Source of the DNA: Gemmatimonadaceae bacterium
Lineage (GTDB): Bacteria > Gemmatimonadota > Gemmatimonadetes > Gemmatimonadales > Gemmatimonadaceae
Length of the DNA: 59,794 nucleotides
Direction: 5' to 3'
Assembly: GCA_013361935.1 (NCBI GenBank)
Contig: JABFXC010000101.1
Location: forward strand, 1-59,794
Shown here: piece after piece, positions 33,696-43,669 of the stretch
How the letters are laid out: the number at the start of each line of letters is the position of its first letter
Position numbering within the stretch: the first letter of the stretch is position 1
Program-made: the position numbers and the translations under genes
Notes under the pieces: generated by a model
Databases searched by the model: none
Told to the model about the DNA's origin: nothing
What the model saw: the letters and a program-made list of their open reading frames with translations, nothing else

Positions 33696-34802
33696 CTAGT
33701 GCCGCGCGCGCGTCGCGAACACGTCGCTCCCGAAGCTCGCGAGCCCCTCCTGCGCCGCGTAGCCGAGGTGGGCGAGGCCGAAGATGTCCTCGATGCTGCG
33801 GAGGAGCGAGTAGTGGTTGTACGGAACATCCGACACCGTGCCGGGCGCGATGCTCGGCGAGAGGAGCACCGCGCCGGTGCGTCCGCCGCCGGGACCGCGG
33901 ACCCCGGCGAGGGTGACGTTGGGTCCTGGGCGCTCGTTGCAGCAGGCCGCGCTGTCGGCGCCCGTCGCCTCGTCGAAGGTGATGATCAGCAGCCCGCCCT
34001 CGCGGTAGGCGGGCGACCGAGTGATCAGCGGCACCCAGTGCTGGAGGAAGCGATCGGCGGAGACGAGGCCGCCCGGCTCGCCGTCGATGCATGGCGTGTC
34101 GTGCCCGTCGTGGCAGAGACCCGGTGAGATGAAGACGAAGTTCGGCGTGCGCTTCTTCGCTTGGAGATCGGCCTCGAGCCCGGTGAGGGGGACGACGTTC
34201 GCCTCGCAGTACGCCGCCGAGTCGATGATCGAGTGGAAGTACACGAACGGGTCGTGCTTGGTCGCGTATTCGTCGGCGAGCGTCGCTCCCTCGGTGCGAT
34301 CGGGCTCCCCGACGACGGGATGGCCGCATCGTGCCGCCTCGCGCGCCGGGTCGGCGCCCATGTCCTCCATGTACGCGTGCCAGGTGAGGCCGCGCGCCGA
34401 GAGCTGGTTGGCGACCGTCTGCACGTGCGCGGGATAGACGCAGCCATGGCCGATGGGCTGGCCGTCGGGGGCGGTGCCGGTCTCGACGAAGTTCTCGAAG
34501 CGGCCGCAGTCGGCCTGCGTCTCCGGCGTCGGCGCCATCCCGGAGATCATCGCGATGTAGTTGTCGAGGCTGTAGTGGCCGATGCCGTGGTACTGGCGGA
34601 GGAAGGCGCCCTGGCGGGCGAGGGTGTCGGCGAGGTAGGCCGCGGGCGAGGAGTCGCCGAAGGTGGTGGCGAAGTTCTTGTTCTCGAGCACGATCACGAA
34701 GACGTGATCGATGCGGCGCTCGTGGCGCGCGCATCCGCCGGCGACGAGGACGGCGAAGGCGCAGGCGGTCGTGGCGAGCGCGCGGCGGGTGGGGGTGTCC
34801 AT
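33696..34802 (-). CDS. Phosphoesterase-family (PF04185) lipoprotein
   Basis: 368 residues with a lipoprotein leader (LVAGGC). The acid-phosphatase/phospholipase-C-like core is visible: [99 protein letters not shown]. The Glu-Asn pair and the HDGHD and FDE motifs are the expected metal/phosphate ligands. It probably hydrolyses phosphate esters or phospholipids outside the cytoplasmic membrane. Confidence 0.9.
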   Translation of the reverse strand: MDTPTRRALATTACAFAVLVAGGCARHERRIDHVFVIVLENKNFATTFGDSSPAAYLADTLARQGAFLRQYHGIGHYSLDNYIAMISGMAPTPETQADCGRFENFVETGTAPDGQPIGHGCVYPAHVQTVANQLSARGLTWHAYMEDMGADPAREAARCGHPVVGEPDRTEGATLADEYATKHDPFVYFHSIIDSAAYCEANVVPLTGLEADLQAKKRTPNFVFISPGLCHDGHDTPCIDGEPGGLVSADRFLQHWVPLITRSPAYREGGLLIITFDEATGADSAACCNERPGPNVTLAGVRGPGGGRTGAVLLSPSIAPGTVSDVPYNHYSLLRSIEDIFGLAHLGYAAQEGLASFGSDVFATRARH

Positions 34803-34894
34803 GCCGGGAAGCTAGCGCGGGGCGGGCGGCGCGGCGAAGGAGCGACGGACGGCGGGATTCACGACGGGCCGCGAGTTGCGTATATCAGAGCACC

Positions 34895-36259
34895 ATGGAC
34901 AAGCCACGTTCCGAGGGCCTCGTCTTCTACGGCGCGACCGGGGACCTCGCCTACAAGAAGATCTTCCCCGCCTTCCAGCGGATGGTGAAGGCGGGAGTGC
35001 TCGACGGCCCCGTCGTCGGCGTCGCGCGCAGCGAGTGGACGCTCGACCAGCTCAAGGCGCGAGCGAAGGAGAGCATCGAGAAGCACGGCGGCGGCCTCGA
35101 CCCGGAGGCATTCCCGAAGCTCCTCTCGATGCTCCGCTACGTCCACGGCCCGTACACCGATCCGCGGACCTTCTACGAGATCGATCGCGCGCTCGGCGGG
35201 GCGAAGTGGCCGCTGCACTACCTGGCGATCCCGCAGGAGGCGTTCGAGACGGTGATCGAGCAGCTCAGCCGCGGCGGGCACGGTCGCGGGGCGCGGCTCG
35301 TCCTCGAGAAGCCCTTCGGCACCGATCTCGAGTCGGCGCGGCGGCTGAACGACATCCTCCATCGCTGCTTCGACGAGCGCTCGATCTTCCGGATCGACCA
35401 CTACCTCGGCAAGGAGGCGGTGCAGAACCTCGTCTTCTTCCGCTTCGCGAACACCTTCCTCGAGCCGATCTGGAACCGGCAGTACGTGGAGAACGTCCAG
35501 ATCACGATGGCCGAGACGCTGGGCATCGATGGGCGCGGCCCGTTCTACGACGCGACGGGGGCGATCCGCGACGTCGTGCAGAACCACCTGATGCAGGTGC
35601 TGTCGAACATCGCGATGGAGCCGCCGCCGCGCAGCCACGACGCGGAGACGTTGCGCGACGAGAAGGTGCGCGTGCTGAAGGCGATCCGGCCGCTGTCGAG
35701 CGATCGCGTGGTGCGCGGGCAGTTCCGCGGCTACCGCGACGAGAAGGGAGTGAAGCCCGACTCGACGACGGAGACCTTCGCCGCGCTCGAGCTGGAGGTG
35801 GACTCGTGGCGGTGGTCGGGGGTGCCCTTCTACATCCGCGCCGGGAAGCGGATGCCGCTGGCGCGCACCGAGGTGATCGTGAAGCTGCGGCGTCCGCCGC
35901 CGATCGCTGGGGTGCCGCTGGTATCCAACCACCTGCGCTTCCAGCTCGGCCCGGACTTCCAGATCGGGCTCGGCGCGACGGTGCGCGAGATCGGGCGGCC
36001 GGAAGGGCATCCGCTGGAGCTGATGGCGAGCCACGATCACGAGGGGGGCGAGACCGACCCGTACGCTGCGCTGCTCTCGGACGCGATGCGCGGGGAGACC
36101 TTCCGCTTCGCGCGCGAGGACTACGTGGAGGAGGCGTGGCGGATCGTCGACCCGGTGCTCGACGACGGCGCTCCGAGCATCTACGAGCCGGGAAGCTGGG
36201 GACCGGCGGAGGCGGAGAAGCTGGTGCCCGGCGGGTGGGCGGAGGCCGACGACCGTTAG
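34895..36259 (+). CDS. zwf: Glucose-6-phosphate 1-dehydrogenase
   Basis: 454 residues, slightly short for the family. It oxidises glucose 6-phosphate to 6-phosphogluconolactone with NAD(P)+, the entry to the oxidative pentose phosphate pathway. Coenzyme-binding motif [10 protein letters not shown] at 13-22, EKPFG at 139-143, active-site block RIDHYLGKE at 167-175, and the C-terminal NTFLEPIWN and [20 protein letters not shown] blocks. It is not accompanied by other pentose-phosphate genes. The TAG stop lies within a CGTTAGG motif. Confidence 0.97.
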   Translation: MDKPRSEGLVFYGATGDLAYKKIFPAFQRMVKAGVLDGPVVGVARSEWTLDQLKARAKESIEKHGGGLDPEAFPKLLSMLRYVHGPYTDPRTFYEIDRALGGAKWPLHYLAIPQEAFETVIEQLSRGGHGRGARLVLEKPFGTDLESARRLNDILHRCFDERSIFRIDHYLGKEAVQNLVFFRFANTFLEPIWNRQYVENVQITMAETLGIDGRGPFYDATGAIRDVVQNHLMQVLSNIAMEPPPRSHDAETLRDEKVRVLKAIRPLSSDRVVRGQFRGYRDEKGVKPDSTTETFAALELEVDSWRWSGVPFYIRAGKRMPLARTEVIVKLRRPPPIAGVPLVSNHLRFQLGPDFQIGLGATVREIGRPEGHPLELMASHDHEGGETDPYAALLSDAMRGETFRFAREDYVEEAWRIVDPVLDDGAPSIYEPGSWGPAEAEKLVPGGWAEADDR

Positions 36260-36266
36260 GCTGGGA

Positions 36267-36845
36267 TCACAGCTCCAGGCAGGACCCCAGCGTCGCGGAC
36301 CGCCAGCGCGTGCGATCGCGGACGACGAAGAATCCGGTTCCCCCGCCGATGACCGCGCCGGCGATGGTCGCGTTCCGCCGCCTCCGGCGCTCGTGCTCGA
36401 GCTCCCATGGAGTCGGAGCGCCGTAGTAGTAGTTCTTGCTGGGATCGCGCGTGAGCAGGCGGCTGGCGACGACTCCGAGCGCCGCGAGCCCGGCGATCGT
36501 GAATCCCTTCTGCCAGCGGGAGATTTGCCGCTCGCTGGCGACGTCGATGTTGCGGATGATGGAGCAGGGCACGCTCCGGTCCCCGCTCGCGGTTCCCACG
36601 GTGACGGTCCACGGCCGGGCGACGGAGTCTATTCCCGCGTACACGCCCTCGAGCTTTCCCTCCGCCAGGGGCAGGGCGGGCATGAAGACCCGCACGCGCG
36701 CCCCGGGGTGGAGCACGACGGAGCCCGTGTCCGGGCGTGGCGACCGCGCCTGCGCGTGCGCGGGCCGCGGGCTGCCTAACGTCGGGCCGCTCAGCGCGAT
36801 CAGCAGCGCGACGAGGGTAGTCGGGTGACGGGACGTGGATCGCAC
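36267..36845 (-). CDS. Secreted or membrane-anchored protein of unknown function
   Basis: 192 residues with a signal peptide (LVALLIALSGPTLGSPRPAHAQ), a small beta domain (GARVRVFMPALPLAEGKLEGVYAGIDSVARPWTVTVGTASGDRSVPCSIIRNIDVASER), then two hydrophobic helices (GFTIAGLAALGVVASRLL and ATIAGAVIGGGTGFFVV). The GTG start at 36845 lacks a clear ribosome-binding site. Convergent with zwf, 7 bases away. Confidence 0.6.
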   Translation of the reverse strand: MRSTSRHPTTLVALLIALSGPTLGSPRPAHAQARSPRPDTGSVVLHPGARVRVFMPALPLAEGKLEGVYAGIDSVARPWTVTVGTASGDRSVPCSIIRNIDVASERQISRWQKGFTIAGLAALGVVASRLLTRDPSKNYYYGAPTPWELEHERRRRRNATIAGAVIGGGTGFFVVRDRTRWRSATLGSCLEL

Positions 36846-36896
36846 TGGAGATGAGATGGGTTGACGCGGAGCTTCGCGCCGGCCGGCGGTGCCGTC

Positions 36897-38186
36897 CTAC
36901 TGCAGCAGGACCGCCATGTCGCGGAAGTTCACCACGAGCTCGGCGAACTGGTCGAAGACGTCGTGGCCGAGGTTGCAGTCGAGGTAGTTCTCCTTCTCGT
37001 CGCGCACGAGGGAGATCGTGACGACGTCGAGCGACGTCAGCGTCACCGTCGTGTCACCGACGGCGAGCTGCGCGCGCGGCGCCACGCGCACGGGAAGGAG
37101 CTGGATCCCGCCGGCGCCGCCGATCCGGCGCTGCGCGGTGGTCGTGGTCGAATCGATGAGCGGCCGGTACTTCCGGTAGAAGCGGTCGTAGACCTCGGAC
37201 GAGCCGGCGCCGGTATCGAGGCGGCAGAGGAGGGGACGCCCCTCCCACTTGACCGGCGTGAGAAGGGTGAGCTCGTCGAGGGCGAGGTTCCCCTGCGTGC
37301 GCACGGGGATGGTGGCCGGCACGGCGAGCGACTTCCGCCCCGTCAGGCGAATCTCCCCCATCCGCTCGATCACCGGGAAGCCGATGATCCCGGGGATGCG
37401 GAATCCGCCGGGAAAGGTGAGCATCGCGTCATCCATCACGAGAAAGACGACGTCGTGGAACTCCATCCGCCCGATGCGCAGCCGCGGCGCGACGGCGAGG
37501 TCGGCGGTCACCCGGTGCGCGGTCGAGGAGCCGACGTCGATCCCCGCGGGGATGACGCGCAGGCCTAACGCGGCGGCCTCGGAGCGCATGAGCACTGAGA
37601 GATTGGCCCCGGTGTCGAACCCGTAGGCGCGCGCCGAGTCGCCGACGTGAACCGGGATGTCTCCGCCGACGAGGGTGACGAGGCTCGCTCCGCTCGACGT
37701 CGCCGTCGTCGGCGGGATGCCGGCGAGCGCGTGGAAGATGCGCTGGGTGTTCCGCGCGTCGAGCTCGCGCAGCGAGTCGAGCGCGAAGCGGCCGGAGAGC
37801 AGGCTGTCGGCGATCGCGGCGCCGTGCGCGTAGGCGCCGAGCCGGAGGTCGTTCGACATCGTGAGCTCCCAGGCGTCGGCGACGAGGGAGTCGCTGATGC
37901 CGCCGGTCCGCCGGAGCCGCGCGAGCGCATCGTTCGACTCGGCGGGATGGTTCATCCCGTGCTCGACGACGCCGCGGGCGTAGAGCGCGGCGGCGCTCGT
38001 GGTGTCGCGGGCGATGGTGAGGCGGTCGCGGAGGGTGAAGAAGTCGCGGGCCTGCCGCAGGCTCCAGACCTCGTCGAGGGTGAGCCGCGTCGCCGCCTGC
38101 TCGGCGGGCGCGGGCGCGTTCTGCCGCGAGCAGGAGATCGCGGCGGCGAGAACGGCGAGGGTGAGGAGGCGGAGCGCGCGGCGCAT
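36897..38186 (-). CDS. Lipoprotein with two retropepsin-like aspartic protease halves
   Basis: 429 residues with a lipoprotein leader (LAAAISC, Cys19), then an N-terminal helical repeat region. Two retropepsin-type domains follow: [10 protein letters not shown] (Asp191) with a later [10 protein letters not shown], and [10 protein letters not shown] (Asp324) with [16 protein letters not shown]. Each has the D-T-G and the hydrophobic-G 'flap' pair of clan AA proteases. With two halves it could form an active pseudodimer in one chain. Substrate unknown. Confidence 0.82.
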   Translation of the reverse strand: MRRALRLLTLAVLAAAISCSRQNAPAPAEQAATRLTLDEVWSLRQARDFFTLRDRLTIARDTTSAAALYARGVVEHGMNHPAESNDALARLRRTGGISDSLVADAWELTMSNDLRLGAYAHGAAIADSLLSGRFALDSLRELDARNTQRIFHALAGIPPTTATSSGASLVTLVGGDIPVHVGDSARAYGFDTGANLSVLMRSEAAALGLRVIPAGIDVGSSTAHRVTADLAVAPRLRIGRMEFHDVVFLVMDDAMLTFPGGFRIPGIIGFPVIERMGEIRLTGRKSLAVPATIPVRTQGNLALDELTLLTPVKWEGRPLLCRLDTGAGSSEVYDRFYRKYRPLIDSTTTTAQRRIGGAGGIQLLPVRVAPRAQLAVGDTTVTLTSLDVVTISLVRDEKENYLDCNLGHDVFDQFAELVVNFRDMAVLLQ

Positions 38187-38299
38187 GCGCTTCCACGATG
38201 CACGGCGGGCAGGCGTGTGGGAAGGGCGCTCCTCTCCTCCCGACCGCGGCGCCGCGCTATAGTAGGCCATCCAGCGGTACCAGGCACTCCGGAGGAGCC

Positions 38300-38728
38300 A
38301 TGACCACTCGCACCCATCGCTTCGCGGCGGGCGCGCTCGCGACGCTCGCGTCATGCGTGTCACTCGCGGCGGTCGCGTCATGCGCGTCGAGTCCCCCGCG
38401 CCCGCCCGCGCCGGCCGGCGTCGTCGACAGCGCGGGCACGCTGGAGAGCGCGCTCGCCCGCTTTCCCGGCGTGATCGTGAAGCCGCTCGCCGAGGGCGGG
38501 GTGCAGATCCTGATGATGCGCGGCGGCGGGAGCACCTTCTACGGATCGGACGCGCCGCTCTACGTGGTCGACGGCTCGCCGCTCCCCGACGGGACCAACG
38601 GCTTGATCATGGTGAACCCGCACGACATCCAGAAGATCGAAGTGCTGAAGGATCCGGCGGACATCGCGATCTACGGAATGCGCGGGCGCAACGGCGTGAT
38701 CAAGATCACGACGAAGGCGAGCCACTGA
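38300..38728 (+). CDS. Lipoprotein with a TonB-plug-like domain
   Basis: 142 residues with a lipoprotein leader (LAAVASC). The rest resembles only the C-terminal part of a TonB-receptor plug: [74 protein letters not shown]. There is no barrel. The conserved Y-V-V-D-G, P-x-D-I-x-x-I-E-V-L-K-D and Y-G-x-R-G-x-N-G-V-I-x-I-T-T-K elements match SusC-type plugs. ATG 38300 has a good ribosome-binding site (GGAGGAG). Confidence 0.8.
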   Translation: MTTRTHRFAAGALATLASCVSLAAVASCASSPPRPPAPAGVVDSAGTLESALARFPGVIVKPLAEGGVQILMMRGGGSTFYGSDAPLYVVDGSPLPDGTNGLIMVNPHDIQKIEVLKDPADIAIYGMRGRNGVIKITTKASH

Positions 38729-38801
38729 GCAGACCCCCCACTGCACGCGCGGCGCGGGATGAGTGATCTTCACTGTCGGATCACTTCGAGGAGAGACCAG
38801 C

Positions 38802-39542
38802 ATGGCGGACACAGCTCACGCCGCGACAGGGCATGACCAGGATCGCGTGCGTGAAGTACCACGCGCCGGAGTGCACGGCGAGATCGCGCGCGTCCTCTAC
38901 TGCGCGGAGAGTGTGCTCGATGTAGGCCCCGGCATCAATCCACAGTGGTACTTCAAGCCGCGGACGCACGTCTGCGTCGAGGCGCATCCGCCGTACGTCG
39001 CGCAGCTCCAGGCGAGCCACGGACACGACCCGCGCTTCCTGTTTCTCTGCGGCCGCTGGCAGGACATCCTTCCCCGCTTCCCCGACGCGTCGATCGACAC
39101 GGCGACGGCGATCGACGTGATCGAGCATCTCGAGCGCGAGGACGGCTTCGCGTTGCTCGCGGAGCTCATGCGCATCGTGCGCCACCAGATCGTGATCTCC
39201 ACCCCGCTCGGCTTCTATCCGCAGCACTACGAGCCGGATGAGCGCGACCGGTGGGGAATGGACGGCGGGCACTGGCAGACGCACCGCTCGGGGTGGACCC
39301 CCGACGACATGCTCGCGCTCGACCCGCGGTGGCGCGCCGTCGTCTCGCCCGACTACCACAACGTCGACCAGCACGACCAGCCGCTGGCCGAGCCGTGGCC
39401 GGCGTTCTGGGGGATCTTCACGAAGGCCGTGCCCTCGCATGCTCGGACGCTGCACGAGGAGCGTCAGCGCGGGGGGCGGCTCGGCAGATTCCCAGCGCCG
39501 ATCCGCGACACCATCCGGGCGGTGCGACGCCTGCTGAGCTGA
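38802..39542 (+). CDS. SAM-dependent methyltransferase-like protein
   Basis: 246 residues. LDVGPGINPQWYF, VCVEAHPPYVAQLQASHGHDPRFLFLCGRWQDILPRFPDASIDTATAIDVIEHLEREDGFALLAELMRIVRHQIVISTPLGFYPQ gives motif I, the acidic residue, and motif III of a class I methyltransferase (D-V-I-E-H-L). The C-terminus is basic. Substrate unknown. ATG 38802 has a GAGGAGAG ribosome-binding site; an upstream codon at 38763 is less likely. Confidence 0.82.
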   Translation: MADTAHAATGHDQDRVREVPRAGVHGEIARVLYCAESVLDVGPGINPQWYFKPRTHVCVEAHPPYVAQLQASHGHDPRFLFLCGRWQDILPRFPDASIDTATAIDVIEHLEREDGFALLAELMRIVRHQIVISTPLGFYPQHYEPDERDRWGMDGGHWQTHRSGWTPDDMLALDPRWRAVVSPDYHNVDQHDQPLAEPWPAFWGIFTKAVPSHARTLHEERQRGGRLGRFPAPIRDTIRAVRRLLS

Positions 39543-39560
39543 GCGCGGCGCTCGCCGCGC
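39543..39560 (+). terminator. Hairpin downstream of the methyltransferase gene
   Basis: GCGCGGCG-CT-CGCCGCGC (39543-39560), an 8-bp perfect inverted repeat at the 3' end of the gene. A short GC-rich terminator is plausible. Confidence 0.45.
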
Positions 39561-39654
39561 CGGCCTCCTTGCGGGGCGCCTCCGATCGGGACATGTTGGG
39601 CGCCTAACGCAAGCGGCGAGGGCGGCGATGTGGCGGTCGGAAGTGCGACATACG

Positions 39655-40914
39655 ATGACTCTACTCCTCGGCGCGCTCGCCGCGGCGATCTTCACGCTCG
39701 CGGCGCCGGCTCGGGCCCAGGGAGCGGCGCGCGCGTTCAGCGTCTACCTCGATTGCAGCGATTTCTACTGCGATCCGGACTTCTACCGCACCGACATCAC
39801 CTTCGTCGATCACGTTCGCGAGCGGACGGCGGCGGACGTGCACGTGCTGATCACGCACCAGCAGACCGGCGGCGGCGGGCGCCTGTACACGCTCGCGTTC
39901 TACGGCCAGCACCGCTTCGACGGCGTGAACGACACCCTCTCGGTGACGACCGGCCAGGGGGCGACGGAGGACGAGCAGCGGCAGGCGCTCTCGCGGACGA
40001 TCAAGCTGGGACTGGCGCGCTATCTCGCGCGGACACCGGACGCCACGCGCGCGACGCTCTCCGTCGCGGCGGCGGCGGACACGGGGAAGAAGGCGCCCAC
40101 GCGCGATCCGTGGAAGGCGTGGGTGTTCCGCGTCGGGGCGAACATCAACGCGTCGCGTGAGCGGGACTTCAAGAGCGACTACATCTACGGCAGCCTGAAC
40201 GCGTCGCGGCTCACCGACCAATGGAAGACCAACATCCGGGTGAACGAGAACTACAACGGCCAGGCGTTCCGGATCGGCCAGGACCGGGTGGCGAGCGTGC
40301 GCCGCGACTACGGTGGCGCGGTGCAGCAGGTGAAGACCATCGCGAAGCGCTGGGCGGCGGGGATCGTGGCGGGTGCCGGCTCGTCGACGTTCCTCAACGA
40401 GCACCTCGTGGCGACGGTCGCGCCGGCGGTGGAGTTCAACGCCTATCCGTACTCGGAGTACACGCGCCGCGCCCTGATCCTGCAGTACCGCGTCGGCGGG
40501 CGGTACCTGCTCTACGACGACACGACCGTCTACTTCAAGACCTCCGAGACGCGGCCGCTCGAGTCGCTCACCCTCTCGCTGCTCCAGAAGCAGAAGTGGG
40601 GCTCGCTCGAGCTCGACGTCAACGGATACCACTACCTCGACGACATCACGCAGAGCCGGCTGACGTACTACCTGGAGGCGGACGTCCGGCTGTACAAGGG
40701 GCTGAGCCTGAACCTCTTCGGCAACTACATCGTGATGCACGACCAGATCTACCTGGCGAAGGGAGACCTGACGCGCGACCAGGTGCTGCTGAGGCGCTCG
40801 CAGCTGGCCAGCCCGTACAACGCGTTCGTCTTCGCGGGGCTGAACTACACCTTCGGCTCGGTCTTCAACAACATCGTGAACCCGCGGTTCTCGAACGCGA
40901 TGAGCGAGTTCTAG
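39655..40914 (+). CDS. Outer-membrane beta-barrel protein
   Basis: 419 residues with a signal peptide (GALAAAIFTLAAPARAQ). An N-terminal domain carries a paired-cysteine element (LDCSDFYCDPDFYRTDITFVDHVRERTAADVHVLITHQQTGGGGRLYTLAFYG). The rest is a series of alternating amphipathic strands typical of a beta-barrel (SLNASRLTDQWKTNIRVNENYNGQ, LTYYLEADVRLYKGLSLNLFGNYIVMHDQIYLA), ending in a barrel strand with a C-terminal Phe. Probably an outer-membrane protein, function unknown. Confidence 0.75.
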   Translation: MTLLLGALAAAIFTLAAPARAQGAARAFSVYLDCSDFYCDPDFYRTDITFVDHVRERTAADVHVLITHQQTGGGGRLYTLAFYGQHRFDGVNDTLSVTTGQGATEDEQRQALSRTIKLGLARYLARTPDATRATLSVAAAADTGKKAPTRDPWKAWVFRVGANINASRERDFKSDYIYGSLNASRLTDQWKTNIRVNENYNGQAFRIGQDRVASVRRDYGGAVQQVKTIAKRWAAGIVAGAGSSTFLNEHLVATVAPAVEFNAYPYSEYTRRALILQYRVGGRYLLYDDTTVYFKTSETRPLESLTLSLLQKQKWGSLELDVNGYHYLDDITQSRLTYYLEADVRLYKGLSLNLFGNYIVMHDQIYLAKGDLTRDQVLLRRSQLASPYNAFVFAGLNYTFGSVFNNIVNPRFSNAMSEF

Positions 40915-40959
40915 GGGCGCGCCGCCGACGAGAGGCACGCCCCCGGAACAGTGGGTCGG

Positions 40960-42144
40960 TCAGGGCGTGTAGCGCCGCACCTCACCCTCGCCCTTGAAGT
41001 TGGCGCCGGGCACCATCGAGACGTAGACGTCGCCGTCGGGGCCGGCGACGACGCCCCCCGGACGCTGGAGCCCCGCGACGACGGTGCGACGGCTGCCGTC
41101 GGGTGCGACCTGGATGAGCGAGCCGCCGCTGTTCGTGAGCGGTCCGTCGCTGTGCTGCAGCACGTAGAGGTTGCCGTTCGGATCGAAGGCGAGCGAGATG
41201 ATCCACGTGAAGCCCGAGCGGAACACCTCCGGCGTCCCGCCGCGCTCCATCCGCCACACGCTCGAGCTCCCGGCGGCGATGGGGAGGCCGTTGAGATGGC
41301 CGATGTAGTACGCGCCATCGGGGCCGACGACGATCGAGGTCGGCACGAAGTCGCGTGACGCGGTCGGCGGACAGCCCGGGCCGGGGACCGTGGTGTTGTT
41401 CCAGAAGACCGCGAAGTCGGAGAGCCCGCCGCTCGCGTCGAGCCGCGCGAGATAGTTGCCCCCCGCGTCGGTCACGATGACGCCCCCCGGCTCGGCGAGC
41501 ACGCCGAACGGGTTGCTGTCGATGTCCCCGCAATCGGGGTTCCGGTCCAGCTCGTACTGCCCGAGGTCCGCGGCGAACTCCCACGCCGGCCGCGAGTCCG
41601 GCGGTCCCTCGCCGCGCGACAACGCCGAGGGCGCGATGTGGACGAGCCGCCCGAACTGCGCCCACTCCGGCGCGCGGGCGCGCACCACGGCGGGATTGTT
41701 CTCCAGACCGATGGTGACGTACGCGCCGCCGCGCCCGTGGATCGAGATGCCGTTAGGCCCCTCCGCGCGGCCGCTGTTCAGCTGCGCGTAGGACGGAAGA
41801 TCGTCGATCACCCGCTCCTGCCTGCCGTGCCAGAGACGGCTCACTCCTCCAGTTGCCCCGTAGCACACCGTGCCGGCGAACTCGAAGCATGGGCCGGGCG
41901 TGGCCCGGCCACCGCGCCCGGCTTCCGCGACGTAGAGCGCCCCCTCCGGACCCCACGCGAGCCCTCGCGGATTGGCAAGGTGAGTCATGACGAGCGTTCC
42001 GCTGCCGGGGTCGAGCGGCGCAGATGCAGCGGCGAGGTCGCGCGAGGTCGCCACGACCTGCGGAGCGGCGGGGTCATCGCGTTCGCCCGCGCACGCGCAG
42101 AGCGCGAGCACGACGGCTGACGCGAGGTAGCTGGAGCGTTTCAT
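40960..42144 (-). CDS. ScyD/ScyE-like secreted beta-propeller protein
   Basis: 394 residues with a lipoprotein leader (VLALCAC). NHL/propeller-type repeats: LANPRGLAWGPEGALYVAEAG, AEGPNGISIHGRGGAYVTIG, PTSIVVGPDGAYYIGHLNG, IISLAFDPNGNLYVLQHSDG and RPGGVVAGPDGDVYVSM. The overall layout corresponds to the ScyD/ScyE family proteins found in many bacteria. Function is not established; it probably binds an exported compound or cell-wall material. ATG 42144. Confidence 0.8.
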   Translation of the reverse strand: MKRSSYLASAVVLALCACAGERDDPAAPQVVATSRDLAAASAPLDPGSGTLVMTHLANPRGLAWGPEGALYVAEAGRGGRATPGPCFEFAGTVCYGATGGVSRLWHGRQERVIDDLPSYAQLNSGRAEGPNGISIHGRGGAYVTIGLENNPAVVRARAPEWAQFGRLVHIAPSALSRGEGPPDSRPAWEFAADLGQYELDRNPDCGDIDSNPFGVLAEPGGVIVTDAGGNYLARLDASGGLSDFAVFWNNTTVPGPGCPPTASRDFVPTSIVVGPDGAYYIGHLNGLPIAAGSSSVWRMERGGTPEVFRSGFTWIISLAFDPNGNLYVLQHSDGPLTNSGGSLIQVAPDGSRRTVVAGLQRPGGVVAGPDGDVYVSMVPGANFKGEGEVRRYTP

Positions 42145-42379
42145 GATGAAGCTCCGGAAAGGGGGAGCGACACGATCACGCCCGCCGACGATTGGCGCAA
42201 CGTCTGGCATTATTCGCAGGTGCGCCGTATTCTCGCAGGCTGCGCAGATGCGGTCCCGGAACCCGGGAGGTCCGCGCCGTCCTCGACGTGTCGAACGCGC
42301 GGTGGCGCCGCCCTTGCGCCATCCTCTCGGTGGGCGGCGCGACACCCGCATCGCCGAGCGACTTCAACAGGAGCACCAG

Positions 42380-42562
42380 ATGGCAGACCGCGAGAAGAAC
42401 CGAGCGGAGAGCGACCGCACCGGGAACGACCAGCTCGACGAGCAGGTGCAGGAAGAGCTCCGCCGCGAGGCGCAGGAGGGACGCAAGGACGTCGGCCAGG
42501 TCGGCGAGAACCGCAACGTCACCGGGTCGTCCACGTGGGAGACGCTGAAGGACGAGGAGTAA
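42380..42562 (+). CDS. Small hydrophilic protein
   Basis: 60 residues, highly charged and Asn/Gln-rich (MADREKNRAESDRTGNDQLDEQ...), with no cysteines or membrane segments. It resembles small stress-associated hydrophilic proteins. An SD-like AGGAG stands 7 bases before the ATG. The gap 42145-42379 upstream is otherwise empty. Confidence 0.6.
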   Translation: MADREKNRAESDRTGNDQLDEQVQEELRREAQEGRKDVGQVGENRNVTGSSTWETLKDEE

Positions 42563-42643
42563 CGCCGGGAGTACGGGAGTACGGGAGTGCGGGAGTACGG
42601 CACTGCCATGTCGCAGTGGCGTACCCCGTACTCCCGTACCCCC
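42563..42643. repeat. Palindrome built of tandem GTACGGGA units
   Basis: Four tandem copies of GGGAGTAC/GCGGGAGT-type units on the left are mirrored by GTACCCC-GTACTCCC-GTACCC on the right, around a central GCACTGCCATGTCGCAGTG hairpin. It immediately follows the stop of the small hydrophilic gene and could act as a terminator. Confidence 0.6.
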
Positions 42644-42689
42644 ATGCTCTCTGTATACTTGACTGCCCGCCGCTCCGGGTGCTACAACA

Positions 42690-42714
42690 GGGCGCGACCA
42701 TAACGGTCGCGCCC
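42690..42714 (+). terminator. Hairpin upstream of the secreted-protein gene
   Basis: Perfect 10-bp inverted repeat GGGCGCGACC/GGTCGCGCCC (42690-42699 and 42705-42714) with a 5-base loop and a short pyrimidine stretch afterwards. It is 22 bases before the next start codon, so it either ends upstream transcription or structures the 5' leader. Confidence 0.5.
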
Positions 42715-42735
42715 TTCACCGTTCCGGGAGATCCG

Positions 42736-43668
42736 ATGCCGACGCTCGCGCCGCGCGCGCTCCTGCTCGCCCTTCTCGCGGGCACCACCCTCGGCACCGC
42801 CGCTCGCGCGCAGGTCGGGAAGCCGCTGCCGAACGCCGACCGCGACGATGCGCCGGCGAAGCCGAAGCCGAAGCCCGCGCAGCCGGCGCCCGTCTATCCG
42901 CCGGGGAAGTATCGCGTCTCGATCACCGGCTTCACGGTGAACCACGAGACCGAAGACGACATGCTGCAGCGCGACGGGAAGGGAGACGAGGTCTACTTCT
43001 CGGTCCAGGTGCTGCGCACGAAGGCCGACGGGACGCTCGACACCTATCCGTTGACGAGCCGGCTGGTCGAGAGCGCCGTCTACGGCGATCGCAACGGCTT
43101 TCCGAATCGCGTCGCGGCCGGCTCGCGGAGCGATCAGGGCGGGCTCCAGACCGGCGACCGCGTCACGCTCCCGTCGCCGATCGTGCTCTTCGAGGGCGCG
43201 CTCTCCGGCGGGCTTCTCGTGACGCCGACGATCTGGGAGTGGGACGGGCAGTCGCTCGACGACCGGCGCCTCGAGCTCGCGTGGAAGGATCTCATGAAGG
43301 TGCCCGGCGGGCGGATCCTCAACCAGTTCAGCCCCACCGGCGGCCCGAGGTCGTTCGGGAACTATCCGACGATCCGCGGCGCCGGGTATCAGGAGCTCAC
43401 GGTGTACCCGTGCCCGGGATGCTTCCTCAGCGAGTTCACCAACACGCCCGCATGCGGGATCGTCTGCCCCGACCCGCTGAACGTGAATCGGCCGATCGGT
43501 ATCAACATGTCCTCCGGCTTCCGCCCGACCGCGGTGCGCATCGGTACCGGAAACCTCGAATCCTTCCTCGCCGGCAAGAACGTCGGCGACTTCCCCATCG
43601 AGTACAAGGACGAAAGAAAGGGCGGGGGAGACTACACGCTCACGTTGCGATTGGAGCGGATACCGTAA
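42736..43668 (+). CDS. Secreted protein of unknown function
   Basis: 310 residues with a signal peptide (LLLALLAGTTLGTAARAQ) and a Lys/Pro-rich linker (DDAPAKPKPKPAQPAPVYPPG). The linker is followed by a beta-rich region starting KYRVSITGFTVNHETEDDMLQRDGKGDEVYFSVQVL. A four-cysteine cluster lies near the middle of the C-terminal half (YPCPGCFLSEFTNTPACGIVCPD). The N-terminal part of the mature protein resembles eukaryote-like invertebrate 'PLAT/C2-like' sandwiches only loosely; I do not assign a family. Confidence 0.6.
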   Translation: MPTLAPRALLLALLAGTTLGTAARAQVGKPLPNADRDDAPAKPKPKPAQPAPVYPPGKYRVSITGFTVNHETEDDMLQRDGKGDEVYFSVQVLRTKADGTLDTYPLTSRLVESAVYGDRNGFPNRVAAGSRSDQGGLQTGDRVTLPSPIVLFEGALSGGLLVTPTIWEWDGQSLDDRRLELAWKDLMKVPGGRILNQFSPTGGPRSFGNYPTIRGAGYQELTVYPCPGCFLSEFTNTPACGIVCPDPLNVNRPIGINMSSGFRPTAVRIGTGNLESFLAGKNVGDFPIEYKDERKGGGDYTLTLRLERIP

Positions 43669-43669
43669 C

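Noticed and set aside
36254..36260. CGTTAGG at the zwf end as an error for CGTTGGG that extends the protein
   Set aside because: Reading through would add a long low-complexity tail and overlap the convergent gene; the TAG stop gives a sensible C-terminus.
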